64,000 nt of DNA from Cyclobacteriaceae bacterium (GTDB taxonomy: Bacteria > Bacteroidota > Bacteroidia > Cytophagales > Cyclobacteriaceae). A program made the position numbers and the translations under genes. The notes under the pieces are model-generated. The model made no database searches. It saw only the letters and a list, made by a program, of their open reading frames with translations, and was not told where the DNA came from. Where the stretch lies: positions 310,001 through 374,000 of the forward strand of contig JAEUUA010000020.1 of the NCBI GenBank assembly GCA_016787755.1, given 5' to 3'. Positions 27,946 through 37,158 of this stretch are shown here, one piece after another (the first letter of the stretch is position 1; each line of letters opens with the position of its first letter).

Positions 27946-28143
27946 ATGAAACGACTACTTGTTACCCTAAAGAAAAAGGTAGATCCCACCCACAAGTGGA
28001 TAGCAACGGAATGGATTACCGAGGAAGAACTTACTGTATTTAGAAAAAAGTATGGCAATCAATTCGATCCGGAGGAACCTATTATTCAATATCTGGGCGA
28101 TCAATTAGTCATGGTTTCTTTTCTCGTATGGATAAACGAGTAA
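27946..28143 (+). CDS. Small hypothetical protein
   Basis: 65 aa. Soluble and rich in Lys, Trp and Glu (KKKVDPTHKWIATEWITEEELTVF). No signal, membrane helix or known motif. The frame starts with ATG and occupies a gap divergent from the ECF sigma gene. Plausible but supported by reading frame and composition only. Confidence 0.5.
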   Translation: MKRLLVTLKKKVDPTHKWIATEWITEEELTVFRKKYGNQFDPEEPIIQYLGDQLVMVSFLVWINE

Positions 28144-28350
28144 TTCAAGATTACCAAAATACTTCTTTATCTTTTGCTTTCTGCAACTTAATCAAACACA
28201 TATTCGTTAACATTGCAGTTCGCAGAGATCAGATAGGTCGCAAATAGAATAGAATATTTTTTAACCTAAAGCGGCACCCATTTTTGTTCTGACATTTCTA
28301 AATCTGACAGAATTGATTATGGGTATTCATGCGAACCTAACGTAGAAAGT

Positions 28351-28674
28351 ATGGCTTGGAGCACATTATATATAACAGGGAAAAAAGATTTTCAGGAGGA
28401 GGTTTTAAATAACTTAAGACATTCGGATGTTTCTTATTTGCCAGGAAGTTCTGGCGATACCGATTTGCTGATGCTTTGGGTGGATGAGAAAATGCCATTA
28501 CGGGACATCAAAGTAGCGATTGGAAGTAAAACTGTGTTTAAGTATCGGTTGTTATTTTTTACTGACCTGGACCAACACCGAACTGATAAGAATAAGGAAA
28601 GACTCACTCCACGCGAAGAGGCGATGATCCGTGAGATGAGCAATTGGGAAGCCCGGTATCGCCATAGTGCCTAA
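28351..28674 (+). CDS. Hypothetical protein, 107 aa
   Basis: 107 aa, soluble. N-terminal alpha/beta-like part (WSTLYITGKKDFQEEVLNNL, LLMLWVDEKMPLRDIKVAIG, YRLLFFTDLDQH) and a charged helical tail (TPREEAMIREMSNWEARYR). The strand-helix alternation and internal consistency suggest a real protein. No family recognised. The 207-bp gap before it shows only a direct repeat of TCTGACA and no clear RNA. Confidence 0.68.
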   Translation: MAWSTLYITGKKDFQEEVLNNLRHSDVSYLPGSSGDTDLLMLWVDEKMPLRDIKVAIGSKTVFKYRLLFFTDLDQHRTDKNKERLTPREEAMIREMSNWEARYRHSA

Positions 28675-28810
28675 AACTCATAGTAGGTGGTTCAATATTC
28701 AATCTTTTAAATTTGATGGGCAGACTAAGAATGTCTTAGGATTCAAATAAAAAACGATAAATTTAGGCTCCTAAAACCTCAAAACCCTAGTTGACTTAGA
28801 TTTAGATTCT

Positions 28811-30850
28811 ATGGCTTTATTTGACTCTCGCCCCTTCCTTTTAATTGCAGGAGTTTTCCTGGTTTCATCCTCATTCGCGCAACAAGACTCTGTCGCCCTT
28901 TCAGAAGAATATTACCGGATGGGATTGGAAGTATTTGATTACTCACATCGCAAGCAGGCAACCGAAATGTTCAAGTTGGCGGTTAAAGCTAATCCCAAAA
29001 ATGCCAAAGCTCACTTTATGACTGGCCGATCCATAATGCTCACCGTTCAGAAGGAGCAATCGCTGGAATATTTTAAAACCGCTTATACCCTTGACCCTAA
29101 GATTGATCCGGATATTCTTTACTATCTGGGGCAAGCCTTTCATTATTCGGAAAAATTTGACAGTGCTATTTTACTTTATAACCGATATAATCGATTGTTG
29201 GCTCGCTCCTTGGATTATGAGAAATCAAAAAAGATTGGTGAGGTCAATAGAAAACTGTTTGAATGTAACAATGCGAAAATTATGGTAGCTCAGCCTGTGG
29301 ATGTTAGTTTGGTTCACATGGATGATAAAATTAATTCAGAGTGGCCAGACTACGCACCTGCCATTAACGCAGATGAAACGTTTATGGTATTTACCACACG
29401 CAGACCTGAGGAGAATTTAAATAGCAGGTTGGCAGTAGACAATGAATATTATGAAGAAATATTTTATAGTCGCAAAGAAAATGGTGAATGGACATCTGCT
29501 AAAAATCTTGCTGGACCGTTAAATAATAATTACCACAATGCAAGTGTAAACCTTTCGCCTGACGGAAAAGAAATGCTTTTGTATCATGATTCAAATGGGG
29601 GAGATATTCTAGCTTCATTCCTTAAGCCCGATGGCTCCTGGACAGACCCTGAATCCTTGGAAATCAATACTGAATACATTGAGAACTCTGCAACTATAAC
29701 GGCTGATGGTCAGAAACTATTTTTCTCCAGCAACCGCCCCGGGGGATACGGAGGCACCGATATTTATTCATGTACTAAAAACTCAAAAAATAAATGGAGC
29801 AATCCCCAAAATCTTGGAAAGCTGGTTAACACCGATCTCGATGAAGATGGAGTGTTTGTTTCGGCTAGCGGCAACCACCTCTACTTTAGTTCCAACGGTC
29901 ATGCAGGTATGGGTGATTTGGACATTTATCGCTCGGCCTATAATCCTGAATTGGATGTTTGGGAAAAACCGATTAATATGGGCTACCCGATCAACTCCGT
30001 TGAAAATGACATTTATATAGTGCTTACCCGGGATGAAAATTTTGCATATATCTCATCGGTACGGAAAGAAGGCATTGGGGAACAGGATATTTACAAGGTC
30101 GACATTCGCAATTGGAAAGAGCCAGCCTATAACCAACCCGATTTTGCAGACGCAGTACTTGCCATGGAAGATGAAATGCCTGCATTAGCAAAACCCACAG
30201 CACCTGTTCCCCCAGTACTAACCACTCCATCATCTCTGAATTTTACAGTTTTTGTTGCCGAAGGAGATTCTCACAAACCCATCCCGGCAACTGTTAAACT
30301 TATGGCATCACAGGGTGAAGAAATAATGTTTAATGAAGTCTCAATAGGAACATATCAAGCGGAAGTGAAAAAATTGAATGAAACAACCGGGCAATACAAA
30401 CTTCTTGTTTCAAGTAATGATTACATTCCGTATTCAGCGTCTTACTACTTCCAGGGATCGCCACTTCAACGCAATGCACTCAACGATACAATCTATCTTG
30501 ATAAGATTGCAGTAAACTATAAACGCACCTTAAATGTTTACTTTGGCCACGATAGTGATATACCCAAATCATTTGATGACATCCTGTATCTTGAACAGAT
30601 CTTAAAAACGTCCGCTTCAATAAAAGTAGAAGTGGGTGGCCACACAGATAACCTGGGTTCATATCCATACAATGTAGCGTTAAGCAGAAGAAGAGCTGAG
30701 GCGGTAAAGAAACATCTTGTGCAGGCTGGAATTGATAGCTCACGAATTGCGGTAGTGGGTTATGGACCAGACAAACCTATTTCTGATAATAAAACAAGAA
30801 CCGGGAGATTACTAAATCGAAGAACTGAATTCATAATCATTGAGAAATAA
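28811..30850 (+). CDS. PorE-like TPR-PD40-OmpA envelope protein
   Basis: 679 aa. Signal peptide about 1-23. The order is TPR helices (about 28-140; YYRMGLEVFDYSHRKQATEMF, AKAHFMTGRSIM), PD40 propeller blades (about 170-430; SPDGKEMLLYHDSNGG, FFSSNRPGGYGGTDIYS, YFSSNGHAGMGDLDIY), a regulatory-like beta domain (about 470-555) and OmpA (about 560-679; VGGHTDNLGS, LSRRRA, NRRTEF). This TPR, propeller, CRD, OmpA order is that of PorE, which ties the type IX secretion machinery to peptidoglycan. No other T9SS gene is nearby, so it may be a paralogue. Confidence 0.9.
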   Translation: MALFDSRPFLLIAGVFLVSSSFAQQDSVALSEEYYRMGLEVFDYSHRKQATEMFKLAVKANPKNAKAHFMTGRSIMLTVQKEQSLEYFKTAYTLDPKIDPDILYYLGQAFHYSEKFDSAILLYNRYNRLLARSLDYEKSKKIGEVNRKLFECNNAKIMVAQPVDVSLVHMDDKINSEWPDYAPAINADETFMVFTTRRPEENLNSRLAVDNEYYEEIFYSRKENGEWTSAKNLAGPLNNNYHNASVNLSPDGKEMLLYHDSNGGDILASFLKPDGSWTDPESLEINTEYIENSATITADGQKLFFSSNRPGGYGGTDIYSCTKNSKNKWSNPQNLGKLVNTDLDEDGVFVSASGNHLYFSSNGHAGMGDLDIYRSAYNPELDVWEKPINMGYPINSVENDIYIVLTRDENFAYISSVRKEGIGEQDIYKVDIRNWKEPAYNQPDFADAVLAMEDEMPALAKPTAPVPPVLTTPSSLNFTVFVAEGDSHKPIPATVKLMASQGEEIMFNEVSIGTYQAEVKKLNETTGQYKLLVSSNDYIPYSASYYFQGSPLQRNALNDTIYLDKIAVNYKRTLNVYFGHDSDIPKSFDDILYLEQILKTSASIKVEVGGHTDNLGSYPYNVALSRRRAEAVKKHLVQAGIDSSRIAVVGYGPDKPISDNKTRTGRLLNRRTEFIIIEK

Positions 30851-30865
30851 GGCTAACATGATTCA

Positions 30866-32203
30866 ATGATGAGGCGAGGGTTTCGATGGCTATTCCCCTT
30901 CGCCATAGCGTTAGCTATGATTCTCTACGCTATGGTGGGTCCAATTGATCGCACACAGTTATCTGCTCAGGATTTTTATCAGGAAATGATGACCTCAATG
31001 GATACGCTTACATTGCGTACTCATGCACCAACTCAAAAATTAAAATCGGCCTGGGGAAAATTTTCTATCACTCCAGGTTATTCTATGCCCATGGCAGGCT
31101 ATACCTTGCGTGATGGCTTTGAAAGTGTTCATGACTCATTGTACGTTCGAGTCATTGGCTTAAGTAATGGATCTGTTTCGTGCTACCTTATCAGCGCAGA
31201 CTTACTACTCTTTCCTCCAGCCGTTAAGCAAACTATTTACAAAAAGATTTCTGAAGAATTTTCAACCAAACCATTTCTATATTTTAGTGCCACCCATACT
31301 CATAATGGGATTGGTGGATGGAATAGCAGCGTTGCCGGTAATTTTATATTGGGAGATTATGACGAAAGCTGGGTGACCCGCACGACCGAATCACTAATCG
31401 AAGAAATTAAAAGAATTGATAAGTCGATGAAATCAGCGACTCTATCCTACTGGGAAGCAGATGCTCTTGAATATGCTGAAAATCGGTTAGTGAACGGAGG
31501 ACCGCATGACGGCCTCTTGCGCGGAATTAAATTTGAAACATCGGATAGTGCCACCGCACATCTGATAACATTTAGTGCGCATGCTACCAGCATAAGCAAA
31601 AAGAGCAATGCGCTTTCGGGTGATTATCCTGGCTCATTAGTATCTCAGCTACGTGAGAAAAATAATTCATTTGGAATATTTATGGCTGGCATGGTGGGAA
31701 GTCATCGACTCACAGGATTACCTGAAACCGAATTTGAATTAGTCGCTAAGGCAGGAGAAATGCTAGCTCAAAAAATTTCAGGAGCCAGCTATGAGGCAAC
31801 TATTGATTCTCTTCAAATTAGAGCAGCACATATTCCAATTAAATTTGGACCATCACAATTGCGCATTGCAAAAAATTGGCGGCTCAGGGATTGGGTATTT
31901 TCATCCAGCTTTAACCCTTTGGAAGGTGAGTTAACCTATCTGCAACTTGGAAATATTGTTTTGATCGGAACTCCATGTGATTTTTCAGGTGAATTATTTG
32001 TCACCCGCAAGCTTAACGAACTCGCAAGATCACAAAATAAGCATTTAATGATTACGAGTTTTAATGGCGATTATGTGGGATACATAACCGAGGACTCTCA
32101 TTACGAACAAATAGAGAAAGAAGAAGTCAGGAGCATGAATTGGGTAGGTCCTTATTACGGTGACTACTTTACTCAAATGATTTCATCTTTGTTAAAGAAA
32201 TAA
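30866..32203 (+). CDS. Neutral/alkaline ceramidase-like metalloamidase, membrane-anchored
   Basis: 445 aa. An N-terminal hydrophobic helix (FPFAIALAMILYAMVG) acts as signal or anchor. The body matches the N-terminal domain of non-lysosomal neutral ceramidases: ITPGYSMPMAGY near 70, ISADLLLFP, the zinc motif SATHTHNGIGGW, FSAHATSISKKSNALSGDYPG, and IGTPCDFSGELF. The C-terminal beta domain of full ceramidases is absent. Ceramidases hydrolyse the amide of ceramide; many Bacteroidota homologues have unknown amide substrates. It begins 15 bp after the PorE-like gene. Confidence 0.85.
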   Translation: MMRRGFRWLFPFAIALAMILYAMVGPIDRTQLSAQDFYQEMMTSMDTLTLRTHAPTQKLKSAWGKFSITPGYSMPMAGYTLRDGFESVHDSLYVRVIGLSNGSVSCYLISADLLLFPPAVKQTIYKKISEEFSTKPFLYFSATHTHNGIGGWNSSVAGNFILGDYDESWVTRTTESLIEEIKRIDKSMKSATLSYWEADALEYAENRLVNGGPHDGLLRGIKFETSDSATAHLITFSAHATSISKKSNALSGDYPGSLVSQLREKNNSFGIFMAGMVGSHRLTGLPETEFELVAKAGEMLAQKISGASYEATIDSLQIRAAHIPIKFGPSQLRIAKNWRLRDWVFSSSFNPLEGELTYLQLGNIVLIGTPCDFSGELFVTRKLNELARSQNKHLMITSFNGDYVGYITEDSHYEQIEKEEVRSMNWVGPYYGDYFTQMISSLLKK

Positions 32204-32209
32204 ATTTCG

Positions 32210-33454
32210 TTAGGGTCTTGGCTTTCTATCAGGACGTTTACTTGGCCATTGTTTCCTTTTTCCAGAATTCTTACTGTGGCCAGTTTTAGGAGCGTTACTT
32301 TTTGCTTCGGGTGTATAAGTTGGGCCTTCTCCTAATTCTTCAGGTAATACTAGTTTAGGAACTTCCCTCCCTATTAAACTTTCAATTCGAAAAAATTTCC
32401 GTTGATCAAGTTGATTGATAAACGTTATAGCTGTTCCCGTAGTGGCCGCTCGTGCCGTACGGCCAATGCGATGTATATAGTCTTCTGGATCCGGTGGCAC
32501 ATCAAAATTGATGACAAGGTCAATTCCTTCCACATCAATTCCACGAGATAACACGTCAGTTCCAATCAATATAGAAAGCTTCTTGTTCTTAAACTCACGT
32601 AGCACATTCTCGCGTTCAACTTGTTCAAGATCTGAATGAATTGCCTTCGCATTTAATCCTAATCGCTGAAGATTGCGATCCAGTTTCTTTACATTTTCTT
32701 TTGTTGATGCAAAAATCAATACGCTATTATATTGTTTTTCCTTCAACAAAAAGTCAATCAGTTTTTCCTTTTGTTCATTATACACGACATAGGCTTGTTG
32801 CAAAATACCTTCGGCCGGTTTTGAAATAGCAATGTTTATCTCAAATGGATTCTTCAGAATCCGATTTGCCAATGCCCTGATTTTGGGTGGCATGGTTGCC
32901 GAAAACAAAAGGGTTTGTCTGGTAGCGGGAAGTTCTTTAATGATTCTAAGTATGTCCTCATAGAAGCCCATATCCAACATCCGATCAGCTTCATCAAGTA
33001 CCAAATGCTCAACATGATCAAACTTAATCGTACCCATTGCGATCTGCGCTATCAATCTGCCGGGAGTTGCAATAATCAAATCAACACCCCCTTCCATGGC
33101 TCGTTTTTGCTGATCCCAGGTTGCACCATCCCCCCCCCCATAAATTGCTATCGAGCTCACCCCCAGAAAATAGGCGAATCCTTCTACCTGCTGGTCTATC
33201 TGCTGAGCCAGTTCCCGAGTAGGTGCTATGATAACTGTGTTCAAATGGCGTTTTTCAGATGCAACGATATTATTAAGTATCGGCAATACATAAGCAGCGG
33301 TTTTACCCGTACCGGTTTGGGCACAGCCTATCAGATCCTTTTTGGAAAGTATTACTGGAATTGCCTGTTCTTGTATGGGCGTAGGTTTTGAAAAACCCAT
33401 GGCATCCAACCCATCAAGCAATCGCGGGTTGAAGCTGAAATCGTGGAATGTCAA
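32210..33454 (-). CDS. DEAD-box ATP-dependent RNA helicase (RhlE-like)
   Basis: 414 aa, starting with TTG; the first residues (MTFHDFSFNPRLLDGLDAMGF) match the usual family start. All helicase motifs are present: Q motif PTPIQEQAIP, AQTGTGKT, PTRELAQQ, ATPGRL, DEAD in VLDEADRMLDMGF, SAT, the second-domain ARGVD-like SRGIDVEGIDLVINFD, and HRIGRTAR. A basic tail (about 380-414) ends in KRPDRKPRP and probably binds RNA. It unwinds structured RNA in ribosome assembly or mRNA decay. Confidence 0.95.
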   Translation of the reverse strand: MTFHDFSFNPRLLDGLDAMGFSKPTPIQEQAIPVILSKKDLIGCAQTGTGKTAAYVLPILNNIVASEKRHLNTVIIAPTRELAQQIDQQVEGFAYFLGVSSIAIYGGGDGATWDQQKRAMEGGVDLIIATPGRLIAQIAMGTIKFDHVEHLVLDEADRMLDMGFYEDILRIIKELPATRQTLLFSATMPPKIRALANRILKNPFEINIAISKPAEGILQQAYVVYNEQKEKLIDFLLKEKQYNSVLIFASTKENVKKLDRNLQRLGLNAKAIHSDLEQVERENVLREFKNKKLSILIGTDVLSRGIDVEGIDLVINFDVPPDPEDYIHRIGRTARAATTGTAITFINQLDQRKFFRIESLIGREVPKLVLPEELGEGPTYTPEAKSNAPKTGHSKNSGKRKQWPSKRPDRKPRP

Positions 33455-33616
33455 ATTGTTTGTTTTATAGTCTAAAAAATTGATCGCAAGCTTTGGTTTG
33501 CAAGATACAATAAGTTACTAAACTATTTCATTACAAGATTGAACGCAAATTGCTTGATTATTCGATCGCTGAACGTGTATCTTGTAACAGGCTTTTTATA
33601 AACGCAATTCAGGTTG

Positions 33617-34042
33617 ATGGCACCAGGGCATCCAAATGAGTGTGACTTTTCTATCCCCATATCCGTAAACGATAACGACATCGATGCAATGAATCACGTT
33701 AACAATGTGGTCTATATTAGGTGGGTACAAGAAGTGGCTGCTGCTCATTGGGATGCTGTTGCATCAGAAGAAATAAAGAGGAAATTTTTGTGGGTTGTGC
33801 TTCGTCATGAAGTTGATTACCTCACTCCTGCCTTCATCGGTGATACGCTAAAAGCAACCACCTGGGTTGATGAGACAAAAGGTCCTCGATCAAATCGGTT
33901 TGTACAAATAACACATCCAAAATCCGGAAAGATAATCGCAGAAGCAAAAACAGTTTGGTGTATGCTCGATGGCGCAACTTTACTACCAAAGCGCGTAGAC
34001 GAACGTGTAATAGAATTATTAAAAATGAATTGCTATAAATAA
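33617..34042 (+). CDS. Hotdog-fold acyl-CoA thioesterase (4HBT family)
   Basis: 141 aa from the ATG at 33617; an adjacent TTG at 33614 is possible. The 4-hydroxybenzoyl-CoA thioesterase motif is clear: VNDNDIDAMNHVNNVVYIRWVQE, with the Asp/His region used in catalysis, followed by RHEVDYLTPAFIGDTLKATTW. It hydrolyses an acyl-CoA or acyl-ACP thioester in the cytoplasm; chain preference unknown. Single gene, divergent from the helicase. Confidence 0.93.
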   Translation: MAPGHPNECDFSIPISVNDNDIDAMNHVNNVVYIRWVQEVAAAHWDAVASEEIKRKFLWVVLRHEVDYLTPAFIGDTLKATTWVDETKGPRSNRFVQITHPKSGKIIAEAKTVWCMLDGATLLPKRVDERVIELLKMNCYK

Positions 34043-34063
34043 TTCAACGTTAAGAAAAATACT

Positions 34064-35080
34064 ATGAAAAAATATTTAGTCCTATTATTATTCATCATCC
34101 CCTGCTTGCTGCAAGGTCAAAAGCATGAAGTTTCCAACTTGTTTCTCAATGAAAAGTCGTTGGATTTAAAACTCGCCATCTCAATAAAAGGGGTAAAAGC
34201 AATTACGAGTGACACTGTCTATTCACCCGCTATAATGCATTTTAATGCGGGTGATGGTTGGGACTCCATTGCCATTTCGGTACGAGCCCGCGGCAACTTC
34301 AGAAGAAAGGAATGTTATTATCCGCCTCTTAAAATAAAGATCAGGAAAGAGGATGCTAAAGGCACTGTCTTTGAGGGAAACAAAAGTCTTAAGCTGGTAT
34401 TACCCTGTAATCAATCGAAAGATAACGCACTCATCATGAAAGAATACATCGCTTATCAAATGTATGAAGGCATTACAGAATATACATTCAATACGAGGTT
34501 ACTTACTATCGAGTTCACAGACTTGATGGGGAAAAAATCCAAATCATCAACCATTACAGGTTTTTTCATTGAAGACGATGATATTGTAGCAAAAAGACAT
34601 AATGGCAAAGTTGTGGAAGATTTAAAATTGCATCCCAAATTATTGGAAGAGAAAAATTCAATTCGTCACGATTTATTTCAATATATGATTGCCAATACAG
34701 ATTGGAGCACCACTTTTTTGCATAACGCTAAAATGATACAATTAAATGAATCAAATGAATACATACCCTTAGCGTATGACTTTGACATGGCTGGATTTGT
34801 TGATGCCCCGTATGCCCAGGTAAATGAAGCATTGGGCATTGCTAATGTGAGGGAGCGATTATTTCGTGGTTTTTGCAGATCTGAAGATACTTTCCAATCC
34901 GTGAGAAATGAATTTATAGCAAATGAAGATACTATTAAATCCATTTTAATGCGCTATCAAAGTGCCTTCGATGTTAAAGCGTTTACCGGAATGACAAAAT
35001 ACATAGATGAGTTTTTTGAAACTATGAAGAGTGACAAAAAATTTAAAACAGAGATAACGGATAAGTGCCGAACGAAATAA
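34064..35080 (+). CDS. Secreted CotH-kinase-like hypothetical protein
   Basis: 338 aa. Signal peptide about 1-19. The body has an RGN motif in VRARGNFRRKECYYPPLKIK, then LKLVLPCN, KEYIAYQMYEGITEY, GFFIEDDDIVAKRHNG, FQYMIANTDWSTTFLHNAKMI and PLAYDFDMAGFVDAPYA. These resemble the kinase-like CotH fold, where the DFD-type motif binds metal. Known CotH proteins phosphorylate secreted proteins, but the activity here is unproven. It lies 21 bp after the thioesterase and 3 bp from the next, convergent gene. Confidence 0.75.
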   Translation: MKKYLVLLLFIIPCLLQGQKHEVSNLFLNEKSLDLKLAISIKGVKAITSDTVYSPAIMHFNAGDGWDSIAISVRARGNFRRKECYYPPLKIKIRKEDAKGTVFEGNKSLKLVLPCNQSKDNALIMKEYIAYQMYEGITEYTFNTRLLTIEFTDLMGKKSKSSTITGFFIEDDDIVAKRHNGKVVEDLKLHPKLLEEKNSIRHDLFQYMIANTDWSTTFLHNAKMIQLNESNEYIPLAYDFDMAGFVDAPYAQVNEALGIANVRERLFRGFCRSEDTFQSVRNEFIANEDTIKSILMRYQSAFDVKAFTGMTKYIDEFFETMKSDKKFKTEITDKCRTK

Positions 35081-35083
35081 TAA

Positions 35084-35827
35084 CTATTTTAAAAGAAAAT
35101 CGTCTAATCGAATATCATCCAATCCCTTCTGATCAAAGGGGTTTTCCATTTGATCCTGAACATTATAAAGAGAAATCAAGATAAAAGTTGAAATAGCAGA
35201 TAAAACATAGACAATCCACGATTCCTTAAGGGAAATTCCATCATGTAGCCGATGATATAGCGCAGGGGTGTAAATAATTGGATAGATATAAATGAAAATT
35301 AAACAATAAGCCCGCATGGCGATTGGTGTGCGATGCTGGTTTACTGCAATAATATTTTCAGAACTATAATGGACCTCTTTCATAAAGCGAAAGATTTTTA
35401 ATGCGGATCCACTACCAATAAATTCATTATTTTTCTTTATGAAGTTAAACACTTTTCCAATCTTCTCATGGACATCTTCCTTCTTGGCTGTTCTAGCGCC
35501 CAAATAGCTATTCAAAGCAATACTGATTTCCTTGACAATAAGCAATGCTTCTTCCTTTTTGGAGTTATCTAGTTTTCTGTTTTCCAAAAATGAATCGCGC
35601 ACCGTAATCAATCCGGCCTTAAACCTGCTTAAGTATTCTAATGCCTTCTCTCGTCTTCTAAAAGCGCTTCGAATAGTAAAGACTAATGGAAAGATAATAG
35701 CTATACTAATTAACGCAAGGTCATAGTTATACTGAAAATCAAAGACTAGTGTGGAGTAGGAAACTATCACTGCGATACCAATCGCGAATACCGTGCGCAC
35801 GTTTAGAATAGACAGGTATTTATCCAT
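35084..35827 (-). CDS. Multi-pass membrane protein, bestrophin-like
   Basis: 247 aa from the ATG at 35827; the longer frame to 35896 adds 23 residues. Two hydrophobic helices near the N-terminus (about 11-26 and 33-50), a long cytoplasmic helical segment (about 60-160), then two more helices (about 178-196 and 207-228). The C-terminal YNVQDQMENPFDQKGLDDI recalls the acidic end of bestrophin-type anion channels. I would call the function only tentative. Confidence 0.65.
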   Translation of the reverse strand: MDKYLSILNVRTVFAIGIAVIVSYSTLVFDFQYNYDLALISIAIIFPLVFTIRSAFRRREKALEYLSRFKAGLITVRDSFLENRKLDNSKKEEALLIVKEISIALNSYLGARTAKKEDVHEKIGKVFNFIKKNNEFIGSGSALKIFRFMKEVHYSSENIIAVNQHRTPIAMRAYCLIFIYIYPIIYTPALYHRLHDGISLKESWIVYVLSAISTFILISLYNVQDQMENPFDQKGLDDIRLDDFLLK

Positions 35828-35935
35828 AGTTGATTGTCTGATTGTAAAAAAGGAAGATAATAGAAAGATAGATAAAGTTTGATAATCTATAATCACCTTA
35901 TTTAATCTTAGTAAGCTCGTTCACATGGGATCAAT

Positions 35936-37033
35936 TCAATCAACCCAATCGGCCACGAATAAGTTTGTATCTCTGGTTCCTCCATTATTCCTGTTGGAAG
36001 AAAAGATAATGCGTTTTCCATCGGGCGAAAACATTGGAAACGAATCGAATACACCATCATAGGTAATCTGTTCTAATCCGGTGCCATCTTCATTGATCAT
36101 AAATAAATTAAATTGAAAGCCTCTACTCCCTTTATGGTTGGAGCTGAAAATGATTTTATTTCCCGCAGGATGATAAAAGGGCGCCCAATTTGCTTTACCC
36201 AAATTAGTAATCTGCTTTAGATTGGAACCATCTACATGGCAAGTAAATATTTCCATTTCCGTAGGTGCCACTAAACCTTGTTTCAGGTAATTCACATATT
36301 CTTTTTTAGCTTCCTCTGTTTTTGGTCGTGAGGCACGGAAAACCAGTTTCTTCCCATCGGGTGAAAAGAATGCACCCCCATCATACCCGATCTCATTCGT
36401 GATTTGCTTTACATTTTTCCCGTTGATATCCATAATGTATAAATCAAGATCGCCATTACGTGTAGATGTGAACACAATTTTATCCCCATTCGGGGAAACC
36501 GTTGCTTCTGCATCGTACCCCGGTACGTTGGTCAACTGCTTTTTGATTTTCCCTTTTAAATCGGAAACAAAAATATCGTAAGTATCATAAACAGGCCATA
36601 AATATTTACCGCCTGGTGCACGACCCGGATCCACCGGACAATCCTTACCTCCCAAATGAGTTGAGCCAAAAAGGATGGTTTTGTTGCCCGGTAAAAAGAA
36701 TGAACACGTAGTGCGTCCTAATCCGGTACTAACAAGAGGTGGCTTAATACCTGAACCTAAATCCATTCCATCCACAGGCATATAAAAAATCTGATCGCAC
36801 GACAATCCCCAATCTTTATTATTTGATTGGAAACTCACCATCTTACCATCAAAACTCCAGTATGCCTCTGCGTTATCGGCCCCAAACGTCAGCTGACGAA
36901 TGTTTTTCAAATGAGTTTCCCCAGGATAATGAACTTGAGAAACGGTAGTTGGCTGAGCGATTGAACGAAACGAAAAAAGACTCCCGATCGCTATCGGCAA
37001 GAAAATCAAGATGGGAAGTTTTAATTTGATCAT
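35936..37033 (-). CDS. Secreted TolB-like PD40 beta-propeller protein
   Basis: 365 aa. Signal peptide about 1-27. At least six PD40/WD40-like blades carry the SPDGKKLVFRASR type motif (YWSFDGKMVSFQSNN, VSPNGDKIVFTSTRNGDLDLYIMD, FYHPAGNKIIFSSNHKG, FSPDGKRIIFSSNRNNGGTRDTNLFVADW). This is a propeller as in TolB without the N-terminal domain. It is probably a periplasmic or surface protein-binding platform. Single gene. Confidence 0.88.
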   Translation of the reverse strand: MIKLKLPILIFLPIAIGSLFSFRSIAQPTTVSQVHYPGETHLKNIRQLTFGADNAEAYWSFDGKMVSFQSNNKDWGLSCDQIFYMPVDGMDLGSGIKPPLVSTGLGRTTCSFFLPGNKTILFGSTHLGGKDCPVDPGRAPGGKYLWPVYDTYDIFVSDLKGKIKKQLTNVPGYDAEATVSPNGDKIVFTSTRNGDLDLYIMDINGKNVKQITNEIGYDGGAFFSPDGKKLVFRASRPKTEEAKKEYVNYLKQGLVAPTEMEIFTCHVDGSNLKQITNLGKANWAPFYHPAGNKIIFSSNHKGSRGFQFNLFMINEDGTGLEQITYDGVFDSFPMFSPDGKRIIFSSNRNNGGTRDTNLFVADWVD

Positions 37034-37158
37034 GAGAATAAGTTTTACGTAAAGTTAACAGACACATTCAAATCATCCGTGTGAGATCCGGTCTGCATCG
37101 ATAGAAAAAGTATTGGTTGCAGTATTAAATACACCCCATCAATAAAATCAGGGAGATA

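Noticed and set aside
28144..28350. Small RNA gene in the 207-bp gap
   Set aside because: Only a short direct repeat of TCTGACA is visible; no terminator or paired structure supports an RNA.
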